DNA of 51,993 nucleotides from Gammaproteobacteria bacterium F7. Lineage in GTDB: Bacteria > Pseudomonadota > Gammaproteobacteria > Pseudomonadales > IMCC2047. The stretch is from positions 1-51,993 of the forward strand of contig LUKI01000011.1 in assembly GCA_001593685.1 (NCBI GenBank), written 5' to 3'. Positions 8,212 through 16,387 of the stretch are shown here, piece by piece (within the stretch, counting starts at the first letter, position 1; the number at the start of each line of letters is the position of its first letter). The translations under genes and the position numbers were made by a program. The notes beneath the pieces were generated by a model. That model saw nothing but the letters and a program-made list of their open reading frames with translations, made no database searches and was not told where the DNA came from.

Positions 8212-11200
8212 GCACTGGCGATCAGTGTTGGCGTTTCCCATAGCTATGCCGCTGAGCGGGCTACCAGCTATACTTATCACCCGTCGGGCACCAATGGTGC
8301 CGGCCAAATGGCCACCATGAACGGTCCGCGCACGGATGTCTCCGATGTGAGCAGCTACAGCTATGACAATAAGGGTAACCTGGCCAGTGTCACCAACGCA
8401 CTTGGGCATGTCACCCAATACAGTGATTACAATGGTCGTGGCTTAGCCGGTAAGGTCACCGATGCCAATGGTGTTGAAACCCTGCTTGAGTACCATGTGC
8501 GCGGTTGGCTCACCAAAACCACGGTGAAGGACCCCGGCGGTAACACGGCCTTGGATGCGGTCACCTCTTTTACTTATGATGCCGTGGGCCAAATCACCCG
8601 CATTACCCTGCCGGATGCCTCTTACCTAGATTTCGAATACGATGCCGCCCAACGGTTAGTCGCTATTCAAAACAATTTGAATGAGCGAATTGAGTACACG
8701 TTGGATGCGGCCGGGAATCGTACCAAAGAGGACGTCAAAAACAGCAGCGGCGTGATCGTTAAAACCCAAACCCGCGTGTTTGATGAATTAAGTCGCCTGA
8801 TGCGTGATGTAGGGGCTAATAACCAAACTACCCAGGTGGGTTATGACAAGAACGACAATGCCACCCAAATCACCGATGCCAAGCTGAACCCAACCGGACA
8901 AGCTTACGACGCCCTCAACCGCCTCGTGACCCAAACGGACCCCGATAACAACACCATTAACTACACCTACGACAGTCAGGACCGAATCAAAACGGTGACG
9001 GATCAACGCGGCTTGGTCACCACCTATACTTACAACGGCCACGGTGATCTGTTGTCCATTGATAGTCCTGATACGAGCATGACCACCTATGAATACGATG
9101 CCGCCGGCAACCGCACGAAACAAACCGATGCCCGCGGTGTCGTGGTTAATTACAGCTACGATGCCCTCAACCGTTTAATCGCCATTAGCTACCCGGCCAG
9201 CGCCGCGGAGAACGTCACCTACACCTACGATGACACCGCCAACGGTAATGACGGCATAGGCCGCTTAACCAAGATTGATGACGCCAGTGGTCACACCAGC
9301 TTTAAGTATGACCACCGCAATAACCTGATTGAAAAAACCACCGTCATCGAGAGCCGTACTTACACTTTGCTCTACAGCTATGACCTGGCTAATAACCTCA
9401 CCCAGATCACCTACCCCTCTGGGCGATTGGTCAACTATAGTCGTGATACCGCCGGGCGTATTAATGCCGTGACCACCCAGGCTGATGCCGGCGCTACCGT
9501 CGATCCCGTCATCAGCGCCGTCACTTACGCTCCCTTTGGGCCGATGACCACCTACACCTATGGTAATGGTATGACGCATAGCGTCAGCTATGATCAGGAC
9601 TACCGCATTACGGACATTGAAGCTCAGGGCAGTGCAGCGGTACTGGACCTCAACTACGGTTATGACCCTAACAGCAACATTACCAGCCTGGTGGATCAAA
9701 AAACCAGTGCCGAAAGCCAACTCTTCGATTACGACAAGCTTAATCGCCTGACCGATGCCGATGGCAGCTATGGTGAGCTAGAATTCGAGTATGATGCCGT
9801 CAGTAACCGCACTAAAAAGGTCACCACCGAAGGCGCTAATACCACCACCGATACCTACAGCTACAGCAGCACCAGCAACCGTCTGAATCAGGTGGCCAGT
9901 GATGATGGCACAACCATCGCAAACCGAACGCTACAGTATGATGCTAACGGCAACATCATTACCGATACCAAGACCGATGGCACCGTGCATAGCCTGGCAT
10001 ACAACAACGCCAACCGTTACAGCATCCTAACCAAGAACAGCACCGCCACCGCGGTATACGAATACAACGCGCTGGGGCAACGGGTTGCAAAAACCTCCCA
10101 GAACCCCACGCAGGATGAGCATTACCACTACGACAGTGCCGGCAAGTTACTCGCCGCTACCAAACCGACCGATGGCACGCCCATTCGAGAATATATCTAC
10201 CTTGATCACTTAAAAGTCAGCTTGCATAGTGCCAGTAGCACTCCCATCCAGGAAGTTATCAGCCTAAGCACTCAAAAAACTGTTAATACGGATATTTGGG
10301 ATCTAGACCTAACCTTCAATATCACTAACAAAACCTGCCGGTTAGTCGAAAATAAAAATGGACAACCCCACAGTGATATCACCTTGACCGGAGTCGTTGC
10401 CGAGGGCGGATGGGATGATTATGTTCATAATGGAATCCGATATTTGAGCGTGGAGAGTACAGGTTATTGTGGCCTTAGCGTGAACCCTTCTCAGGGAACA
10501 GTAAGTGCAGAAGCTTACGCCACTGTTTGGCCCGTTGCCGCCACGCAATATATGATTACTTCTGCTTTAGGGGGGATTGAAACTACCGGCGGTACTCTCA
10601 CCACCGTAACCTACCTCCATAATGACCACCTTGGTAGACCGCAGGTTGCTACGGATCAAAATCAGATCGTAGTGTGGGAAAGTCGACAAAAACCCTTTGG
10701 GGAGGCAGAAATCACCACCAACACCCTCGACAATGACACTCGCTTCCCGGGGCAGTATCTAGATAAAGAGTCTGGGCTGCACTACAACTACTTTCGGGAT
10801 TACGACCCGACAATTGGGCGGTACATTCAGTCCGACCCAATTGGACTGGCTGGCGGTATTAATACTTATGCTTATGTAGGGGGGAATCCTACAACCTATA
10901 TTGACCCGTTTGGGCTGCTCAGGTGGAAAGGTGATTTCCATGCCCGTGGCTTGGTTGGAGGTGTGGGGAGCATATGGATGGAGTTTATTTTGACATCAGA
11001 CTGCGTGGATGGTCAGGAAGCTAAAGTAACAATTCAAGCTGTTGGCCCCGCAGGAGGTGTCGGATTTAAAGCATCTGAATCACGCGGCAATATATCTTTC
11101 GAAGATCATAGAGACACAATACAGCCGGATGTGTTTAATGGTGGTTTTGGTGCTCTTCAATTAGGCATTCTTGTTGGTAAATTTGGCGGATCAATTGGCA

Positions 11201-11328
11201 AGGTAAGACTTGGAGATGCATATTCTAGAGAAGGTGGTGATTTAAGAGGTCTAGATGTTGGGGCAACTTTAACACTTGGCTCTTCAACTGTAACAAATGT
11301 CGAGGTGTCTTCGTGTGGATGTGAATAA
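8179..11328 (+). CDS. Exported RHS C-terminal half with YD repeats, RHS core and glycine-rich tip
   Basis: The 1049-residue protein starts at ATG 8179, supported by AAGGA, and has a standard signal peptide (YAISLLALAISVGVSHSYA, cleaved near residue 24). Its mature part begins directly with the repeat ATSYTYHPSGTNG and has no DUF6531 segment. Many YD repeats follow. Residues about 690-815 form an insertion without YD motifs. Then comes the RHS core: [43 protein letters not shown] near 910. The last ~135 residues are glycine-rich (GPAGGVGF, VGKFGGSIG) and end in SCGCE. This is a recurrent RHS tip type whose activity I do not know. In related proteins the N-terminal half is fused; here it is supplied, if at all, by the upstream modules. 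The RHS core normally forms a shell and self-cleaves to release the tip. Confidence 0.85.
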   Translation: MTTHRYAISLLALAISVGVSHSYAAERATSYTYHPSGTNGAGQMATMNGPRTDVSDVSSYSYDNKGNLASVTNALGHVTQYSDYNGRGLAGKVTDANGVETLLEYHVRGWLTKTTVKDPGGNTALDAVTSFTYDAVGQITRITLPDASYLDFEYDAAQRLVAIQNNLNERIEYTLDAAGNRTKEDVKNSSGVIVKTQTRVFDELSRLMRDVGANNQTTQVGYDKNDNATQITDAKLNPTGQAYDALNRLVTQTDPDNNTINYTYDSQDRIKTVTDQRGLVTTYTYNGHGDLLSIDSPDTSMTTYEYDAAGNRTKQTDARGVVVNYSYDALNRLIAISYPASAAENVTYTYDDTANGNDGIGRLTKIDDASGHTSFKYDHRNNLIEKTTVIESRTYTLLYSYDLANNLTQITYPSGRLVNYSRDTAGRINAVTTQADAGATVDPVISAVTYAPFGPMTTYTYGNGMTHSVSYDQDYRITDIEAQGSAAVLDLNYGYDPNSNITSLVDQKTSAESQLFDYDKLNRLTDADGSYGELEFEYDAVSNRTKKVTTEGANTTTDTYSYSSTSNRLNQVASDDGTTIANRTLQYDANGNIITDTKTDGTVHSLAYNNANRYSILTKNSTATAVYEYNALGQRVAKTSQNPTQDEHYHYDSAGKLLAATKPTDGTPIREYIYLDHLKVSLHSASSTPIQEVISLSTQKTVNTDIWDLDLTFNITNKTCRLVENKNGQPHSDITLTGVVAEGGWDDYVHNGIRYLSVESTGYCGLSVNPSQGTVSAEAYATVWPVAATQYMITSALGGIETTGGTLTTVTYLHNDHLGRPQVATDQNQIVVWESRQKPFGEAEITTNTLDNDTRFPGQYLDKESGLHYNYFRDYDPTIGRYIQSDPIGLAGGINTYAYVGGNPTTYIDPFGLLRWKGDFHARGLVGGVGSIWMEFILTSDCVDGQEAKVTIQAVGPAGGVGFKASESRGNISFEDHRDTIQPDVFNGGFGALQLGILVGKFGGSIGKVRLGDAYSREGGDLRGLDVGATLTLGSSTVTNVEVSSCGCE

Positions 11329-11668
11329 AAGTAATACAAATATTATTATAGATATAGCGGGTAGCTCATTTGTATTAGGGCTCCTGGTCTTTTTATATGT
11401 GATGGCCCCGAGTAAAGAAAATAACAATTTCCTTTTTTATGAAGCGGCTTTTTTCCTTTTTTTAGGGTGTGTTTTTCTATACGCATATTTTCAGCCAAAT
11501 AAGTTACTGGTTTGTCGTTTTATTATTTGGTTGTGTCGTTGGATGTCTTATCCTGAAGGAAAGTACATGGCAATTATATTTGCACTAGCCTTTTTGGGTT
11601 TTGGATTATGGTCATTCTATAGCTGGTTGTTTGTTGAGAATGGTACAGTTGGGATGCATCCTAATTAA
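11297..11668 (+). CDS. Small membrane protein, candidate immunity partner of the RHS tip
   Basis: I do not recognise a family. The protein is about 115-123 residues with four likely membrane segments: SSFVLGLLVFLYVMA, FLFYEAAFFLFLGCVFLYAYF, LLVCRFIIWLCRW and MAIIFALAFLGFGLWSFYSW. It overlaps the 3' end of the RHS gene. The start could be ATG 11297, GTG 11315 or GTG 11321; the last overlaps the RHS stop as GTGAATAA. Close coupling to a toxin tip is the usual place for an immunity gene, and a membrane location would fit a tip that acts on membranes. That role is an inference from position only. An intrinsic terminator follows. Confidence 0.65.
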   Translation: MSRCLRVDVNKSNTNIIIDIAGSSFVLGLLVFLYVMAPSKENNNFLFYEAAFFLFLGCVFLYAYFQPNKLLVCRFIIWLCRWMSYPEGKYMAIIFALAFLGFGLWSFYSWLFVENGTVGMHPN

Positions 11669-11700
11669 GCGAGATTAAACTTTAATAGCCGCTTCCTTCC

Positions 11701-11905
11701 CCAAGCCCTGCCATCGTGCAGGGCTTTTTATTGTTTTAAAGCCTTTCCCTGAATAAAAATCTACGTTATGTCTTCTGCGCAGATATCCCAGTGAGGTGCG
11801 CAGATCAAACCAGAACACCTGTTCAGTTATCACCAGCACCGTGCGCAAATCCGTCCAGCGCACGCAATTGCGTATTCTGGTGGACTTTAACGGGCATTCT
11901 TTTGG
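11701..11905. repeat. Direct repeat copy 1 downstream of the first RHS tip
   Basis: About 205 bp resembling 14739-14945. The terminator and the ~65-bp core starting at 11824 (GTGCGCAAATCCGTCCAGCGCA and flanks) are nearly identical; the rest is diverged. The core has short dyads: GTGCGC / GCGCAC in this copy, and an outer imperfect pair CCAGAAC / ATTCTGG. The unit follows a toxin-partner gene in both places. Confidence 0.8.
11704..11729 (+). terminator. Intrinsic terminator after the RHS/membrane-protein pair
   Basis: Perfect 8-bp stem AGCCCTGC (11704-11711) / GCAGGGCT (11718-11725), six-base loop, then a T-run. The same hairpin recurs at 14742-14767. Confidence 0.85.
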
Positions 11906-12001
11906 AACATGCTCATCTGTGCTGGTTTGGTCTGCACACTCTGCTGGAGATGCTGCGCATTGCTTTGATTCTGTCGATGGGCTTAGCGAATGCGGTCCAA
12001 C

Positions 12002-12029
12002 TTGAAAAAGTCTGAAAAAACTCTATAAT
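12002..12029 (+). promoter_or_regulatory. Probable sigma70 promoter of the AbiE-type operon
   Basis: TTGAAA at 12002-12007 and TATAAT at 12024-12029 with a 16-bp spacer, about 25 bases before ATG 12055. A ribosome site GGAAGAG lies between. AbiEi-type antitoxins commonly repress their own promoter; I see no convincing operator dyad. Confidence 0.65.
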
Positions 12030-12054
12030 TTCTGACAAAGAAGGAAGAGTTATC

Positions 12055-12654
12055 ATGACTACAGTTCAAGCTATTACAAGCAAAATCAATAAAATCTCAA
12101 AAGGAGAGCCTTTCTCTACACGAGCTTTTCAAAAGCTTGGTTCTCGTGCAGCTGTGGACAAAACGCTCTCTCGCCTGGTTGAGCAGGGACTGATTAAGCG
12201 CGTAACTCAAGGTGTTTACGTTCGCCCGAAAGAGAACAGATTTATTGGGTCAGTGACTCCCTCAATCAACAAGGTGGTTAAGGTGATCGCTGAATCCAAC
12301 GGTGAAACTATTCAGGTTCATGGAGCTGAAGCTGCCAACCGTTTTCAGCTTTCGACTCAAACGCAAGTACAGCCTGTTTATTATACAAGCGGCTCTAGCC
12401 GATCATTCCTAGTCGGATCTCTAAAGGTCACCATGATTCACGCTAGCCATCGCAAGTTACAATTAGCAGGAAAAAGATCTGGCCTAGCACTATCTGCACT
12501 TTGGTATTTGGGTAAAGAAGGAGTCACCGTACACGCTGTAAAAAAGGTCTGTTCACAGCTTAAAGCAGAAGAGCTACTTGAGTTTATGAGCGCAGACAAA
12601 CCAGCTTGGATGGAAACTGTATTAAAAAATGCCTCTCTAGAAAGGATTCATTAA
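12055..12654 (+). CDS. AbiEi-like antitoxin / transcriptional regulator of a type IV toxin-antitoxin pair
   Basis: The 199-residue protein has an N-terminal winged-helix region (FSTRAFQKLGSRAAVDKTLSRLVEQGLIKRVTQGVYVRP, residues about 20-60), as in the AbiEi/DUF6088 group. A C-terminal domain of about 130 residues follows. In this family the first domain binds its own promoter and the C-terminal domain helps neutralise the toxin without a stable complex with it. The stop codon overlaps the next start by one base (TAATG), so the two genes are translationally coupled. A promoter with good -35 and -10 boxes is directly upstream. Assignment rests on the wing sequence, size and the AbiEii partner. 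Confidence 0.8.
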   Translation: MTTVQAITSKINKISKGEPFSTRAFQKLGSRAAVDKTLSRLVEQGLIKRVTQGVYVRPKENRFIGSVTPSINKVVKVIAESNGETIQVHGAEAANRFQLSTQTQVQPVYYTSGSSRSFLVGSLKVTMIHASHRKLQLAGKRSGLALSALWYLGKEGVTVHAVKKVCSQLKAEELLEFMSADKPAWMETVLKNASLERIH

Positions 12655-13715
12655 TGACGGAACAATTTTTACATTTAGATTGGAATGAACGAAAGGAGAT
12701 TCTTGAAAGCTTGGCACTAGAATTCGAAAGAGGGGCGAATGTACTTGAAAAGGATATTTGGGTTTGCTGGGCGCTCGATGCGATGTTTTCAATACCCAAC
12801 AGTCTGCCTATTGCTTTTAAAGGAGGCACATCGTTATCTAAGGTCTTTAATGCAATCAGCCGTTTTTCGGAAGATATTGATATTACAGTTGATTACCGAG
12901 CTTTAGCAGATAGTGTCGATGATGATTTCGATCCCTTTTCAGAAGGAGTCTCAAACAGTCAAGTTAGAAAGTTTAGTGACAGACTAAAAGAAGTTTTAAA
13001 AGCATATGCCTCAGAAAAGGTCATCCCGCACATCCAAAGCCAAGTTAATGAACTTCCCTTTGCCGAACAAATGAAGATTGAGCACTCGGATGATGGAGAA
13101 AAGATTTGGCTTCATTTTCCTTCTTTAACTGCACAGGAAGATGACTACGTTCGAAGTAGTGTTCTTGTTGAGTTAGGCGGTAGAAATATAATTATTCCTA
13201 ATGCTACTCATGACGTATTGCCAGATGCGTCAGAAAGATTAAACGAGATGGGGTTGGCATTTCCAACCGCGAAAGCTGTGGTTCTTTCTCCTGAGCGTAC
13301 CTTTTGGGAAAAGGTAACTCTCATTCATGCCGAATGCGGGCGTGAATCAATTAAAGCTAACGCAGAACGATTATCTAGGCACTGGTATGATCTTTATCGG
13401 CTCACTAGATCAAAGATTGGTCCAGCGGCAATGGGAGATAGAGACTTACTCAAGGATGTCGTAAAGCATAAAAAGTGTTTTTATCGCAGTGCATTTGCTA
13501 ATTATGACGCCTGTCTAACGCATGATTTCAAGCTAATCCCAGATGAGGCGGTGATTAATCATCTCAAGAATGATTACATGAATATGCGAGGCATGATTTA
13601 TGGAGAAGTGCCTGCATTTGAAGAGATCATTCAAACATTAACTGTCTTGGAAAAAACGCTTAATAAGCCCGGATTTCAGATGAACAATAATCCCGATTCG
13701 TTTTCATTGGGATGA
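12654..13715 (+). CDS. AbiEii-like nucleotidyltransferase toxin
   Basis: A 353-residue protein starting at ATG 12654, overlapping the antitoxin stop by one base, with AAAGGA upstream. The nucleotidyltransferase signature is clear: FKGGTSLSKVFN at residues 56-67, then RFSEDIDI at 70-77, giving the glycine-containing strand and the acidic metal-binding pair. A C-terminal region carries LSPERTFWEKVTLIHAE, typical of AbiEii/DUF1814 proteins. Members of this family can transfer nucleotides to tRNA or other targets, causing reversible growth arrest and phage abortive infection. It is full length with no missing catalytic residue that I can see. The pair sits inside the RHS array, between a repeat copy and a displaced RHS tip. 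Confidence 0.85.
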   Translation: MTEQFLHLDWNERKEILESLALEFERGANVLEKDIWVCWALDAMFSIPNSLPIAFKGGTSLSKVFNAISRFSEDIDITVDYRALADSVDDDFDPFSEGVSNSQVRKFSDRLKEVLKAYASEKVIPHIQSQVNELPFAEQMKIEHSDDGEKIWLHFPSLTAQEDDYVRSSVLVELGGRNIIIPNATHDVLPDASERLNEMGLAFPTAKAVVLSPERTFWEKVTLIHAECGRESIKANAERLSRHWYDLYRLTRSKIGPAAMGDRDLLKDVVKHKKCFYRSAFANYDACLTHDFKLIPDEAVINHLKNDYMNMRGMIYGEVPAFEEIIQTLTVLEKTLNKPGFQMNNNPDSFSLG

Positions 13716-13783
13716 TAGAAAATAGCTAGTATAACCTCACCATAAACTTCTAAAACAAGAGCAGATACCCCCCTCGATTAGTT

Positions 13784-14353
13784 TACAACTACTTCCGGGA
13801 TTACGACCCCACGATTGGGCGGTACATCCAATCTGATCCGATTGGCTTGAATGGTGGGATTAACACTTATGGGTATGTTAGTGGTAACCCTATAAACTCC
13901 TTTGACCCTTTCGGATTAATAGAGTATCCAGATAATTTTGTTGGACCGCTGCCCCCTAACGGCTACTACACTTCAGAAATGACACAAACAAAGTGTGGAA
14001 AGATCCCGCCCGCTCCACCTGGTGCCTACGTAAACGTCAACATGTCGCTAGCCAAAAATGAATGGAACCCTCTTTGGTTTTTTGAGCAAGTTCGAGGAAA
14101 AGGCCCATGGGACTACAAGCAAAAGGGAGCAAAATTTGAAGACTTTGGTAATTTTAATTTTGGTGCAACAGGAAGTGCCTTTGGGCTCCCACTAAATATT
14201 TTGCAGCGTGGTGCTGGCTGGGCAAATCAGAAAGCTGATCCAACAAGGACGAACTTTGGCAGACCGTGGGGTGGATATCCGTATGGAGATGATCCCTATG
14301 ATCAGGAGCAAATTAAAAATGGAGCAAGTTATTGTGAGTGCATGGGGTACTAG
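13784..14353 (+). CDS. Displaced RHS tip with a type 44 polymorphic-toxin domain (Ntox44)
   Basis: Homology to the RHS core begins abruptly near 13784 ([18 protein letters not shown]) in a frame with no ATG. The first plausible start is TTG 13847 ([10 protein letters not shown]). The core part ends at DPFGL, followed by about 145 residues carrying the hallmarks of Ntox44: [43 protein letters not shown]. Ntox44 was described as a predicted RNase toxin of polymorphic toxin systems. Without its own repeats or signal peptide this is an orphan tip, probably silent until recombined onto the complete RHS gene through the shared core sequence. A lipoprotein gene follows after one base. Confidence 0.8.
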   Translation, partial: YNYFRDYDPTIGRYIQSDPIGLNGGINTYGYVSGNPINSFDPFGLIEYPDNFVGPLPPNGYYTSEMTQTKCGKIPPAPPGAYVNVNMSLAKNEWNPLWFFEQVRGKGPWDYKQKGAKFEDFGNFNFGATGSAFGLPLNILQRGAGWANQKADPTRTNFGRPWGGYPYGDDPYDQEQIKNGASYCECMGY

Positions 14354-14354
14354 G

Positions 14355-14705
14355 ATGAAAGTTCTGTATATGTTTTTAGTCTTGTTTCTTTCTGGTTGCG
14401 GTGATTTATGTACTGTAGATCACCTAGGCGAGAGTAAGTCACCTAATGGGATGTATGTTGCAAATATCTTTGAGAGAAACTGTGGGGCTACAACCCCTTA
14501 TGTTCGAGTGGTAAGCCTTCGTCATATAGAGTCTGAATTTGATCAGGATGAATATGATGACTGGGTTTTTACATTACACGGGCAGTCAGATATCCATATA
14601 AAGTGGGTAAAAAATACAGAGCTTCAAATTTCTTATTCAGCTACGGGTGACGCTCCAACAAAGCGCACTGAGTGGGGAGCAGTGACTATTAGTTACGTAA
14701 ATTAG
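14355..14705 (+). CDS. Small lipoprotein, candidate immunity partner of the Ntox44 tip
   Basis: A 116-residue protein starting at ATG 14355, one base after the stop of the RHS tip. It begins with a lipoprotein signal peptide: MKVLYMFLVLF and lipobox LSGC with the lipidated cysteine at residue 15. The mature part contains three more cysteines and an alternating pattern typical of a small beta-rich domain. No known family is recognised. Position suggests immunity. A lipoprotein immunity would act outside the cytoplasm, which sits oddly with an RNase prediction for the tip. A terminator follows. Confidence 0.65.
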   Translation: MKVLYMFLVLFLSGCGDLCTVDHLGESKSPNGMYVANIFERNCGATTPYVRVVSLRHIESEFDQDEYDDWVFTLHGQSDIHIKWVKNTELQISYSATGDAPTKRTEWGAVTISYVN

Positions 14706-14738
14706 GTAGGTTGATAAATTTAACGACCAAAAACCCCG

Positions 14739-14945
14739 CCAAGCCCTGCCATCACGCAGGGCTTTTTATTGCTCTGAAAGCCTTCACTAACATAAAACTT
14801 GCATCATATTCCTGTGCAGTAACATCAGTAGGGTGCGCAGTGCTAACCAGAACGCCTGATCAGTTGTCACCAGCACAGTGCGCAAATCCGTCCAGCGCAG
14901 GCAATTGCGTATTCTGGAGGACTTGCACTGACGTTCTTTTAAAAC
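14739..14945. repeat. Direct repeat copy 2 downstream of the orphan RHS tip
   Basis: Pairs with 11701-11905. The ~65-bp core begins at 14861. Together with the RHS core homology at 13784 and 10783, it brackets each tip plus partner gene between matching sequences. Confidence 0.8.
14742..14767 (+). terminator. Intrinsic terminator after the orphan tip/lipoprotein pair
   Basis: Stem AGCCCTGC (14742-14749) / GCAGGGCT (14756-14763), six-base loop, T-run. Same hairpin as at 11704. Confidence 0.85.
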
Positions 14946-15439
14946 ATGTGAATAGCCCAAATCACAATAAATTGCGAAAATCCTTTCCTTATTTCTATAA
15001 AACTAAGAAAAGGATTTTCTCGAATGGTAAAAACAACTGCTATAAGTAATTGTTTCTTTGTTTCCTAAATTTCAACCAACAGTGAAAAGGAACAATTAAG
15101 TGTCTCAAATCCAAAGGACGGAATTGCCATAATCAACGCTGTTTTTAAGCATCAGCCCGGAATAAAACCAATGATTGCCTAGCAACAAATACCACCTACA
15201 AGGCCAAAGGAATTAGCGATGCCGACGAAAGCAACAACCCAATGTATGAACTAAAAGACACGCTAAAGCGCACTTAGCAACAACATAAAGCCAGCTTTAT
15301 GAGCTTCGCTGAACGATTCGAAAGACAAGGTCTATAGCACTCTTTAGCGAGATCAAACTATTTACCAGAGACTCAGTCATTAGTTGAGCAGCACCACCTT
15401 ACTGTTCGCTACAGACCTTGCAGAAATGATAACGGCACC
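14946..15439. other. Gene-poor stretch at the right edge of the RHS region with a coding remnant
   Basis: No intact gene. From about 15196 to 15430 one plus-strand frame reads like decayed coding sequence (ISDADESNNPMYELKDTL, then SFMSFAERFERQG) broken by two TAG codons. I do not recognise the protein. The segment ends against the 3' end of cysE, where relatives usually carry iscR. Confidence 0.4.
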
Positions 15440-16231
15440 TTAACTTTTTTCTTCTGGGCTAGCGTTCGGCTCATCATCGAGACAATCGCAATCAAGCTCA
15501 GGTAAATCCTTAATTTTAAATTCCTTATCAATCGCCTTCAGCACTTTACACATGGTTTCCAAGCGCTCATCAACTGCGTGCATATGATCAAGAATACCGT
15601 GGATTGACTTAGCAACAGGGTCGGGTGAATCCTGCGTAACCCCGTAGGCGTCAAAGCCCATTCGACTGGCCATATCCTGGCGACGCTTCTCCGCCTCTCC
15701 ATCCCTGTTCTGTTTTTGCTCCTGCGTGATAATTCGACCAGGAATGCCCACTGCCGTCGCCCCTTCAGGCACCTCTTTGGTCACCACCGCATTAGATCCG
15801 ATACGCGCATTCCGACCGACGAGAATCGGCCCAAGCACCTTAGCGCCAGCCCCAACAACGACGCCATCAGCAAGCGTTGGATGACGTTTACCTTTATTCC
15901 AGGTAGTGCCGCCTAGAGTTACACCATGATACAGAGTCACATCATCACCCACCTCAGCAGTTTCACCAATCACAACGCCCATGCCGTGATCAATAAAAAA
16001 ACGTCGTCCAATTTTTGCACCCGGATGAATCTCAATTCCCGTCACCCAACGCGCAAATGTTGATAACGCGCGCGCCAGCCACTTCCAGCTTCTCAACCAC
16101 AGCCAATGACTGACTCGATGAATAAAGATGGCATGCAATCCAGGGTAAGTTGTGCAAACTTCAAACACATTCCGCGCGGCGGGGTCACGATCAAAAACGC
16201 AGTTAATTTCTTCTTTTAAACGCTCAAACAT
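15440..16231 (-). CDS. cysE: Serine O-acetyltransferase
   Basis: Transfers acetyl from acetyl-CoA to L-serine, giving O-acetylserine for cysteine synthesis in the cytosol. The 263-residue protein has the short N-terminal helix region of the CysE form found next to isc genes. It has the left-handed beta-helix hexapeptide repeats ([39 protein letters not shown]), with the catalytic histidines in DHGMG and YHGVTLGG. A charged C-terminal tail follows. It lies downstream of trmJ with a small opposite-strand gene between, matching the trmJ-cysE order of Pseudomonas. The expected iscR is not next; the RHS region is. Confidence 0.95.
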   Translation of the reverse strand: MFERLKEEINCVFDRDPAARNVFEVCTTYPGLHAIFIHRVSHWLWLRSWKWLARALSTFARWVTGIEIHPGAKIGRRFFIDHGMGVVIGETAEVGDDVTLYHGVTLGGTTWNKGKRHPTLADGVVVGAGAKVLGPILVGRNARIGSNAVVTKEVPEGATAVGIPGRIITQEQKQNRDGEAEKRRQDMASRMGFDAYGVTQDSPDPVAKSIHGILDHMHAVDERLETMCKVLKAIDKEFKIKDLPELDCDCLDDEPNASPEEKS

Positions 16232-16387
16232 GAGGATTCTTTAAACTCTAAAAATAACAAAAAACCAATATTTCCATACCAATTAAAAAATCGACTACAC
16301 TCTAACCATAAGCTCAAGGTGTAGCGGGATGTTCACCAGGCAGTATTCAAGGATTAACAGCCGTTTAAATAGCACCCGGAACACAAT

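Noticed and set aside
8209-9720. Long minus-strand open frames inside the RHS C-half gene
   Set aside because: They mirror the YD-repeat coding pattern of the plus strand, have no start sites or protein families, and are explained by codon bias.
11675-12015. Short open frames across the first tip-associated repeat
   Set aside because: They overlap the terminator and repeat, compete on both strands and have no protein similarity; the second repeat copy does not keep them open in the same way.
12606-12653. Upstream start for the AbiEii-like toxin
   Set aside because: The 16 extra codons lie in the antitoxin gene; ATG 12654 has a ribosome site, overlaps the antitoxin stop and fits the family start.
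11701-14945. Integron attC sites or a cassette array
   Set aside because: The repeats contain dyads, but I see no paired R'/R'' boxes (GTTRRRY / RYYYAAC) in the right places and no integrase in the window.
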